Assembly: GCA_030765645.1 (NCBI GenBank)
Contig: JAVCCE010000067.1
Coordinates: forward strand, 1-62,467
Length of the DNA stretch: 62,467 nucleotides
Origin: Candidatus Hinthialibacter antarcticus
Lineage (GTDB): Bacteria; Hinthialibacterota; Hinthialibacteria; Hinthialibacterales; Hinthialibacteraceae
Direction of reading: 5' to 3'
Both the position numbers and the translations under genes were made by a program. Below the pieces are notes generated by a model, which worked only from the letters and a program-made list of their open reading frames with translations, did not search any database and was not told where the DNA came from. Positions 56,727-62,467 of this stretch are shown here, one piece after another (position 1 is the first letter of the stretch; each line of letters begins with the position of its first letter).

Positions 56727-58265
56727 TTATTCGACGCCGACGCTTGAGACCAAGCCGCGCGGTTGCCCGCTGGTCAGCGTAAACGACAACGAGGGGTCGC
56801 TCAGGTTGATGAATCCGACAAGGACAAATTCATCGGTGTAAAAATCTTCATCAATGACGCCGTCGAAGTCGTTGTCGATGCCGTCGAGTTTTTCTTCGTC
56901 AACGCCCCATTCGATGGAGCCGTATGAAATACGCTGGCGGCGAATTTCGCTGGGATCGGTTGTCCCTAGTGAATAACGGTCGCGTGGGTCGACGCGGGTG
57001 ATGTCATTCTTGCCGCCTTCCCAGTCTTCGTCGTTGTCTTTGCCGTCGCCGCCCCAGGTGATGACGATTTCAACTCGTCGCCAGCCGGGCAAGGGCGCTG
57101 CGATGCAGTCTTCATCCACCAGGCCGTCTTGCGTTGGCGGACGGGTGAAGGCGCGTAAAAAGCCCGTCCCGCTTTGTTGGCGGGTGGGGACTTTAAAGTC
57201 CATATCGAGACCATCGGGCAATTCTTCGTCGACGAAGCCGTCGCCGTCGTTGTCGATGCCGTCGCCCAGGTCGGGAATGCCGTCGCCGTTGACGTCAACC
57301 AAGCCCCAGCGCCCGTTGTCGGGCACGACGCCGACGCGAATCTGCCAGCCATAACGGTCGTACGGCGGCGGGAACTTCGCAGGCGAGAAGGGGAAACGCG
57401 CCAATTGGCAATCTTCGTCGACGAAGCCGTCTCCGTCGTTATCGCGTCCGTCCCAGATTTCTTCGTCGATGCCTTCGTCAATCGCGCCGTCGCCGTTGTT
57501 ATCAATGCCGTCAGCAACCGCAGGCGTTTTTGAATCATCGTCGTTGTCTTCTCCGTCGCCATCGTTGTCGACGCCGTCGCCCGCCAGGGTGGGCAGAAAG
57601 ACATTGGTCCGCGGAATTCGAACGGACGGCAAGCGAGTGTCTTCGTCAATTAATCCATCATTATCGTTGTCGATGCCGTCGGCGTATTCTTCATCGGTGC
57701 GCGGTTCGGGGTCGTAACTGAGGTTGCCGTCGGGGGCATATTTTGAGAACCAGGGCGGCACGGAGTTCACGTCAATCGACCAGCTGTCGCCGTTGTCGTC
57801 GATGACGCCGTCGCCGTCGTCGTCCATGCCGTTGTTGATGACGCCCGACATGCCCAAGCGGTGCGCGAGCGCGTCGAATTCAGGGCCGCCGTCATAATCC
57901 ATGTCGGGATAGCCGTTGTGGTTCAGGTCGAATTCATTGCGGGTCAAACTCGGGTTATAGACGTCGTTATTATTATCGTCGTCATAGCCATTGCCCGGCA
58001 GAGGGACAATCACGCTGTCCGCGCCGGGAATGATGGGAAAGTTGCGGGGGTCGTTTTTAAGCCCTTCAAACATACTTTGCGCAAGCAACGAAGCTTGGGT
58101 CACGTCTTGCGCCCGATGGCTGGCTTCGATGCCGTAGGGAAATACGCCTACGATCGACAAAAGCCCCAGCGTGAGCATCACGGCGGCAATCATGACCTCC
58201 AACAACGAAAAGCCGTCTTCGTTGCGGGTGCGCTTATGGGTTCGGGCTGAATACTGTCGCGGCAT
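56727..58265 (-). CDS. GspI/PilV-like minor pseudopilin with many Asp-rich loops
   Basis: 512 residues; known GspI has about 120. Prepilin signal E-D-G-F-S-L-L-E-V-M-I-A, cut before Phe19, Glu at +5. After about residue 90 it carries ten or so repeats such as GMDDDGDGVIDD, GIDNDNDGLIDED, GIDNNGDGAIDEG and GIDNDGDGFVDEE, spread over residues 90-360, with spacers that look like date- and form-like linkers rather than folds. The C-terminal 60 residues return to pilin-like beta sequence. GGAGGA lies before ATG 58265, so the longer frame to 58361 is rejected. Confidence 0.85.
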   Translation of the reverse strand: MPRQYSARTHKRTRNEDGFSLLEVMIAAVMLTLGLLSIVGVFPYGIEASHRAQDVTQASLLAQSMFEGLKNDPRNFPIIPGADSVIVPLPGNGYDDDNNNDVYNPSLTRNEFDLNHNGYPDMDYDGGPEFDALAHRLGMSGVINNGMDDDGDGVIDDNGDSWSIDVNSVPPWFSKYAPDGNLSYDPEPRTDEEYADGIDNDNDGLIDEDTRLPSVRIPRTNVFLPTLAGDGVDNDGDGEDNDDDSKTPAVADGIDNNGDGAIDEGIDEEIWDGRDNDGDGFVDEDCQLARFPFSPAKFPPPYDRYGWQIRVGVVPDNGRWGLVDVNGDGIPDLGDGIDNDGDGFVDEELPDGLDMDFKVPTRQQSGTGFLRAFTRPPTQDGLVDEDCIAAPLPGWRRVEIVITWGGDGKDNDEDWEGGKNDITRVDPRDRYSLGTTDPSEIRRQRISYGSIEWGVDEEKLDGIDNDFDGVIDEDFYTDEFVLVGFINLSDPSLSFTLTSGQPRGLVSSVGVE

Positions 58266-58279
58266 GGGTTCCTCCGAGT

Positions 58280-59089
58280 TTAACTCTCTTCGTCTAGCAG
58301 ATCGTTGGGCCAAAACCCGAATACGGCATAATCGTAAACCCGGGTTTTTCCTGTTAACCACAATATCTCAATGGTATTAATTTTGTATCTTTCGTTTGCG
58401 TTTTCTTCATCTTTGGCGAACGTGTTCAAGTTTTGGCTGACTAAATCGTCATACGAACGGGTCTCGTCGCCTTTTTTGAAAATTGCGCTGTCTTTGGCCA
58501 TGTGAAGTATGGCTTGACGGTCTTTGGGACGGGCCGATTGTTCGCCGCCCAGGAAATAAATTTTACTGAGTTGACCGCGTGGATTAAATTGAATATATAA
58601 GGGTTGCGATTCGTCGTCGTCATTAAATTCGCTAATTAAGTCTGTGCCGACATCGACCAGCGAGACGCCGTCCGGCATCAGGTCGGGGTCGGTAATAATA
58701 AACGTGTTGGGGCCGCCGTCTTTTGAACAATAGGCTTCTTCGTCAAAGTTAAATTCTTCGCAAATTTTGCCTTCGATCCAGATGCGGGCGGGTTTAATGC
58801 GCTGGCCGGAGGCGTCCTCAATTTTGCCCGGGTCAATCACCACGCGGCGCGACTGGCGCATGGCGATGGCCATTTGTCGGGCTTGCACTAAATTGGTGTT
58901 GATGACGGCCGTCATGGACGAGACGCGGCTGCTGTTGATTTGGCCCATATAGGTGACGGCGCCGATTCCGGTCATCACGCCGATAATGCCGATGACGACG
59001 ATGATTTCCACCATCGAAAATCCGGCGGTCGAACAGCGGCGCTGGCGCCGCTTCGCTTGTATATCGTCTTTGGGTTGAACGTCTTTCAT
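58280..59089 (-). CDS. GspH/FimT-like minor pseudopilin
   Basis: 269 residues. Prepilin signal S-T-A-G-F-S-M-V-E-I-I-V-V, cut before Phe24, Glu at +5; a 23-residue positively charged leader. The helix is followed by NTNLVQARQMAIAMRQSRRVVIDP, the GspH/FimT hallmark. Asp-rich loops of the kind in the next three genes are absent, apart from EFNDDDES. It is the first gene of the operon and lies 14 bases upstream of gspI. In known systems GspH joins the tip I-J-K trimer to the shaft. Confidence 0.85.
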   Translation of the reverse strand: MKDVQPKDDIQAKRRQRRCSTAGFSMVEIIVVIGIIGVMTGIGAVTYMGQINSSRVSSMTAVINTNLVQARQMAIAMRQSRRVVIDPGKIEDASGQRIKPARIWIEGKICEEFNFDEEAYCSKDGGPNTFIITDPDLMPDGVSLVDVGTDLISEFNDDDESQPLYIQFNPRGQLSKIYFLGGEQSARPKDRQAILHMAKDSAIFKKGDETRSYDDLVSQNLNTFAKDEENANERYKINTIEILWLTGKTRVYDYAVFGFWPNDLLDEES

Positions 59090-59671
59090 CAGAATCTCGC
59101 CTATTCGTCTTTTCGTATTCGTAAGGTTTTGTATTCAGGCGCTGTTAAATATTTTTGCTGTGCGCTCCGGTTCCCGTTTTAATCCTTGCGCCAACTATAT
59201 CACAATGATGTGGATTTGTGGGCGGTTTCCGCTCAGCCAATGTTTTCGAGGGATCGAATTTCCGGTTGGACGCAAACACACTGCGCATTATAGACAACAA
59301 TGTCTATATGCTGCATCCATCAATGAAGAAGACCGATTCCCCGCAGCAACCCATTCGCTTTGCCTGATGATCGACATCGCCGACTTTCAGGCTTTGCGTT
59401 CTCGAACGTACCGATAATTCGGCTGCGCGTCCAGCTTCGGCGCGTCAGCGCGTCCCCATACCCAACTGGTGTTCGAGACGGCTACCCATTTTGCAATCCG
59501 ACAATATCATAGGCCGACACAAACAACCACAAAAAGTTACATGAAATTATTCGACAACATTAAGTATATGGAAAACTTCGCTGGTTTCCAGGCGCAGCCC
59601 CTTAGAAAATCGTCCTTTTCTATGGTAAAAACGCAGTCAGTCCAATCGAGAAGCCAAGGGAGAGAAATACC
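59090..59671. promoter_or_regulatory. Long divergent gap with perfect inverted repeat
   Basis: 582 bases without a supported gene, between the divergent gspHIJK operon and the SGNH gene. It must contain both promoters. At 59289-59308 is TATAGACA-acaa-TGTCTATA, an 8-bp perfect inverted repeat, the clearest operator-like structure in the gap. Small GC palindromes lie near 59424-59450. Short open frames here show no protein-like features. Confidence 0.45.
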
Positions 59672-60415
59672 GTGTTTCTACGAACTATTGTCTTAACAAT
59701 TGTTATTTCAGCCATTTGTCTGCCAATTAGCGCACAGCAGGGGTTTGAACTAAAAGACGGGAATACTTTAGTGTTTCTGGGAGACAGCATTACCCAGGCG
59801 GGAACGCAGCCTGAGGGCTATATAACGCTATTCAAGTTATTTTGCGGCGTGAACGGCTATGACGTCAATATTATCAATGCCGGAATCGGCGGTCATAAGT
59901 CTAACGATATGCTGGCCCGGCTCGAAAAAGACGTGTTGGCGCATAAACCTGACTGGGTCAGTTTCTCTTGTGGAGTCAACGATGTCTGGCACTCTTTTAA
60001 CCCAAAATTGAAGGGCGTTCCATTGCCGGATTACAAGAAAAATATGACGGAAATCATTGATAAGATTCAACAAAGCGGCGCGAAGGTGCTGTTGTTGACC
60101 GCAACCCCGATCTATGAAAACCTGCAAAGCGACCAAAATAAGAAACTTGCCGATTACAACGAATTTTTGCGGGACTTTGCTAAAGAGAGAGGGCTTATGC
60201 TCTGCGATTTGAGTAAGGCGTTTCATGACCGGTTGTCAAAAAAGATGTTTCCAGACAAAAAACTGCTCACCACCGACGGCGTACACATGAACCCGCGCGG
60301 CAACCGCTTGATGGCCCGCGGCATCGTGATGAGCCTGGGCGCGACTTACCAGGAAAGACGCCGCGCCGAAAACCGTTGGGAACTGGTAAATAACATGAAA
60401 GAGATGGGGGAATAA
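59672..60415 (+). CDS. Exported SGNH/GDSL-type hydrolase
   Basis: 247 residues. Signal peptide (FLRTIVLTIVISAICLPISA). SGNH blocks: FLGDSITQAG with catalytic Ser near 38, the Gly of block II in NAGIGGHKSND, Asn of block III in CGVNDVW, and the C-terminal D-G-V-H in TTDGVHMNPRGN. Such enzymes remove acyl, often acetyl, groups from sugars or lipids; substrate unknown. The start is GTG 59672, with AGGGAG upstream. One base separates its stop from the sulfatase ATG, so both act together, plausibly de-esterifying and desulfating the same polysaccharide. Confidence 0.9.
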   Translation: MFLRTIVLTIVISAICLPISAQQGFELKDGNTLVFLGDSITQAGTQPEGYITLFKLFCGVNGYDVNIINAGIGGHKSNDMLARLEKDVLAHKPDWVSFSCGVNDVWHSFNPKLKGVPLPDYKKNMTEIIDKIQQSGAKVLLLTATPIYENLQSDQNKKLADYNEFLRDFAKERGLMLCDLSKAFHDRLSKKMFPDKKLLTTDGVHMNPRGNRLMARGIVMSLGATYQERRRAENRWELVNNMKEMGE

Positions 60416-60416
60416 A

Positions 60417-61874
60417 ATGACTACGTTTATGGATGATAATTCAACGGCTTCGACAGGCCGTCGCCGTTTTCTCAAAACCGCCGCCGCCAGCGTTGCGCTC
60501 CCGATGATGAATTTTGCGGCGAACCCCCTGCGCAGCGCCGCCGCCGGCAAACGCAATATAATTTTTGTTTTGATAGACGACATGCGGGCGGATTCAATGA
60601 GTTGCATGGGCCACCCGTTTTTACAGACCCCCAACCTCGACCGGCTCGTAGGCGGCGGCGTGTTGTTTAACCACGCTTACGTCACTACTTCGCTGTGTTC
60701 GCCCAGCCGCGCCAGCGTACTCAGCGGACAATACGCGCATACGCACGGCGTGATGGACAACAGCACGTTGCTGCCGCAAGGTACGCCGATTTTTCCGGTG
60801 GAATTGCAAAAAAACGGCTATGAAACCGCTTTTATCGGCAAGTGGCACATGGGCGGCAGCAGCGACGCGCCGCGTCCCGGCTTTGATCATTGGGTGAGTT
60901 TCAAAGGACAGGGCGTTTACAACAACCCCACCTTTAACATCAATGGGAAATCCGTCAAGCGCGAAGGCTATATGACCGATTTTCTGACGGGGTACGCCGA
61001 AGACTTCATCAAGCAAGATCACGACAAGCCGTACTTCATGTATCTGTCGCATAAAGCGGTGCACGCCGAGTTTTCCCCTGCGGAGCGTCATAAAGATGCT
61101 TACAGCGATGTGAAAATCGAGCACCCCGCTTCGATGGCGAACACCAAAGAAAATTACGAAGGCAAGCCGGAGTGGGTGCGCCGCCAGCGTCATAGCTGGC
61201 ACGGCGTGGATTACATGTACCACGACAATACCGATTTTGATAACTTCATCCTCGATTACAACCGTACCATGTTGGCGGTCGATGACAGCGTTGGGCAGCT
61301 GATGGACGTGTTGGAAGAACGCGGCGAACTCGATAATACACTCATTCTGTTTATGGGCGACAACGGCTTTTTGCACGGAGAACACGGCCTGATCGACAAA
61401 CGCTGCATGTATGAAGAATCCATCGCGGTGCCTTTGATCGCGCATTGCCCCGAACTCTTCGAAGGCGGGCGCCGCACCGACCGTATCGGTCTCAACATTG
61501 ATATCTGCCCGACCATTCTCGAAGCGGCGGGCGTCGAGGTTCCCGGCAGCGTCCAGGGCGAATCGTTGCTGCCTGTTTTGCATAGCGACGACGCCAGCTG
61601 GCGCGAGGGCATGTTGTATGAATACTTCTGGGAGCGCGCATTTCCGCAGACGCCAACGGTGTTGGGCGTACGCACCGAGCGCTACAAATATATGAACTAC
61701 CACGGCGTCTTTGATCTCAACGAATTATACGATCTCGAAAACGACCCGAAGGAAATGAACAACCTGATCGACGATCCAAAGCATTTGGACGTACAGCGCG
61801 ATATGCACAAACGCTTGCTTGCGTTACTCAAAGAAACCGGCGCCAGCATCGTCCCCAGTTTCAAAGCGGGGTGA
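60417..61874 (+). CDS. Tat-exported type I sulfatase
   Basis: 485 residues. Tat signal G-R-R-R-F-L-K-T-A-A-A followed by a hydrophobic stretch. Sulfatase core: NIIFVLIDDMRAD with the metal Asp pair, LCSPSRASVLSG in which Cys of C-S-P-S-R would be turned to formylglycine, GKWHMGG and FMGDNGFLHGEHG. Cys-type, so it needs a formylglycine-generating enzyme or anSME, neither in the window. Family likeness is to iduronate-/N-sulfoglucosamine-type sulfatases acting on carbohydrates. It follows the SGNH gene by one base. GGGGGA before the ATG is the ribosome binding site. Confidence 0.95.
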   Translation: MTTFMDDNSTASTGRRRFLKTAAASVALPMMNFAANPLRSAAAGKRNIIFVLIDDMRADSMSCMGHPFLQTPNLDRLVGGGVLFNHAYVTTSLCSPSRASVLSGQYAHTHGVMDNSTLLPQGTPIFPVELQKNGYETAFIGKWHMGGSSDAPRPGFDHWVSFKGQGVYNNPTFNINGKSVKREGYMTDFLTGYAEDFIKQDHDKPYFMYLSHKAVHAEFSPAERHKDAYSDVKIEHPASMANTKENYEGKPEWVRRQRHSWHGVDYMYHDNTDFDNFILDYNRTMLAVDDSVGQLMDVLEERGELDNTLILFMGDNGFLHGEHGLIDKRCMYEESIAVPLIAHCPELFEGGRRTDRIGLNIDICPTILEAAGVEVPGSVQGESLLPVLHSDDASWREGMLYEYFWERAFPQTPTVLGVRTERYKYMNYHGVFDLNELYDLENDPKEMNNLIDDPKHLDVQRDMHKRLLALLKETGASIVPSFKAG

Positions 61875-61909
61875 GGTAATTTACGCTATACTATTGGCGA
61901 GGTGAAGCA

Positions 61910-62272
61910 ATGGTACAGCAACTTTTTCAATCCATTCGTTCAGACCCTGATCCAGTAGAAATGTTGGAGGCTGCGGGTTATATATTCGAACGGGACCGGG
62001 GCGTTTTGCAATCCTATTTGTTAAATCGCCCCGACCTGGCGGATTTTCTGAAAGCGGCGATTGAGTTGATCTATAGGCGCTTTGATTGCCCCTCGCCTCC
62101 GTTTATCGAATATTCGACCGGTTACGAAGAAGATGATGAAGATTATCTTGTCGTCAATATGCCCACCAAAATGTCAGCCAAAGAAGCCGTCGAAGTATTA
62201 AAGGAATTCGATGCGGAATGGCAATTCAAGTTCTATGATAAAGTAATGTTTAGAGTGCGTTATTTTGGATGA
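61910..62272 (+). CDS. Small conserved-looking protein, unknown function
   Basis: 120 residues, no signal peptide or membrane helix. The N-terminal half is helical (LFQSIRSDPDPVEMLEAAGYIF), the second half contains an acidic stretch (GYEEDDEDYLVVNMP) and a final beta-like part (FKFYDKVMFRVRYFG). GAGGTG lies before the ATG. It follows the sulfatase by 35 bases on the same strand and may be part of that transcript, but nothing in it suggests carbohydrate work. I do not recognise it. Confidence 0.6.
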   Translation: MVQQLFQSIRSDPDPVEMLEAAGYIFERDRGVLQSYLLNRPDLADFLKAAIELIYRRFDCPSPPFIEYSTGYEEDDEDYLVVNMPTKMSAKEAVEVLKEFDAEWQFKFYDKVMFRVRYFG

Positions 62273-62381
62273 GTTTGATTGGGAACAATTTATTTTTGGT
62301 TCTTCCGGTATTTGGGTACTTTATCACAAATTGAATTGCGTTTTTTGACGCTTTTTCGTGAATTCTTGATCTTTCGCTGTA

Positions 62382-62467
62382 TCAGGCATGGGTACAACTC
62401 TGCTTGCTTCAGTGCGGGCTTTCAAGCCCTTATGCACAGGCGCTCCCAGAGTTCCACCCATACCTGA
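62382..62467. repeat. Large imperfect hairpin at the window end
   Basis: Arms TCAGGCATGGGTACAACTCTG (62382-62402) and its partner ending at the last base (62447-62467) pair at about 18 of 21 positions. Inside is a second perfect stem GGGCTT-tc-AAGCCC (62416-62429). The whole has the build of a short mobile palindromic repeat or a structured RNA; the right boundary may lie outside the window. Confidence 0.6.

Noticed and set aside
52900-57700. Dense short DNA repeats that at first look like a CRISPR or minisatellite array
   Set aside because: Spacing is irregular, there are no unique spacers of constant length, and the repeats are in frame as Asp-rich coding loops.
53939-57717. Ser/Pro-rich plus-strand open frames opposite the pseudopilin genes
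   Set aside because: They are complements of the Asp codon runs (GTC/ATC read as Ser and Val); not independent genes.
60621-61703. Minus-strand open frame of 360 codons opposite the sulfatase gene
   Set aside because: The plus strand encodes an unmistakable sulfatase; the opposite frame is open only because of codon bias and has no protein-like motifs.
62267-62347. Short open frames after the 120-residue gene
   Set aside because: Fewer than 30 codons, no protein pattern; the region is better explained as AT-rich spacer before the terminal hairpin.

Overview
The window is a compact stretch of a bacterial chromosome carrying 40 confident or probable protein genes on both strands, with short intergenic gaps, many ATGA-type overlaps and no rRNA, tRNA, CRISPR array or intact insertion sequence that I can recognise. 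A lipoprotein signal, a class A penicillin-binding protein, a type II secretion-like pseudopilin operon, a Tat-exported sulfatase and lipid and glycan enzymes point to a Gram-negative-type (diderm), probably uncultured bacterium. The style (large secreted or pseudopilin proteins, sulfatase plus SGNH hydrolase, Asp-rich calcium-type repeats, Ser/Asp-rich D-N-D-G-D-G strings) resembles Planctomycetota/Hydrogenedentota-like lineages, but the sequence alone does not fix the phylum.

Layout. 1-280: a nest of dispersed palindromic repeats. 281-5628: a lipoprotein with a membrane anchor, a divergent tandem ABC-2 permease and a PlsC acyltransferase. 5785-9868: housekeeping genes rpsA, proB and obgE. 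9871-16741: surface glycan block with two GT-C membrane glycosyltransferases, a zinc-ribbon-bearing sugar epimerase, a TrmN6-like methyltransferase and a UDP-glucuronate decarboxylase. 16837-31287: mixed housekeeping genes (an exported protein of unknown role, a Yip1-like membrane protein, rarA, birA, a CorA/ZntB-type transporter, sppA, a WecA/TagO-type phosphoglycosyltransferase, an EF-hand membrane protein, DUF1015, a PBP1A-type enzyme, a zinc alcohol dehydrogenase and a STAS anti-anti-sigma protein). 31513-32500: a lone GspG-like pilin followed by a second repeat nest. 32516-40353: rpoD-type sigma factor and gltB-gltD. 40719-45354: a lipid cassette in which a UMF1-type MFS transporter overlaps by 4 bp a three-part protein (acyl-activating enzyme, acyl carrier domain, acyltransferase), preceded by a sigma-54 activator core that lacks a DNA-binding domain. 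45452-47161: ArnT-like glycosyltransferase. 47294-59089: a pseudopilin operon read on the minus strand in the order gspH, gspI, gspJ, gspK and then a Pro/Thr-rich secreted protein, closed by a strong terminator. 59672-62272: SGNH hydrolase, sulfatase and a small unknown protein. The window ends exactly in a large imperfect hairpin.

The two most unusual systems are these. (1) The pseudopilin operon: the three proteins that in known type II secretion systems form the tip complex (I, J, K) all carry inserted calcium-loop-type Asp-rich repeats, and the K protein has grown to 2201 residues (usual size about 300) with about 17 such loops and a lamin-tail-like domain. (2) The MFS plus ligase-carrier-acyltransferase cassette, which looks like a domain-shuffled, self-contained version of the E. 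coli LplT-Aas lysophospholipid recycling system with its own internal carrier protein. Neither function is proven by sequence.

The genes otherwise read as envelope building and maintenance: lipid acylation, glycan assembly, peptidoglycan synthesis, secretion and extracellular ester/sulfate attack, interleaved with core information and nitrogen metabolism.
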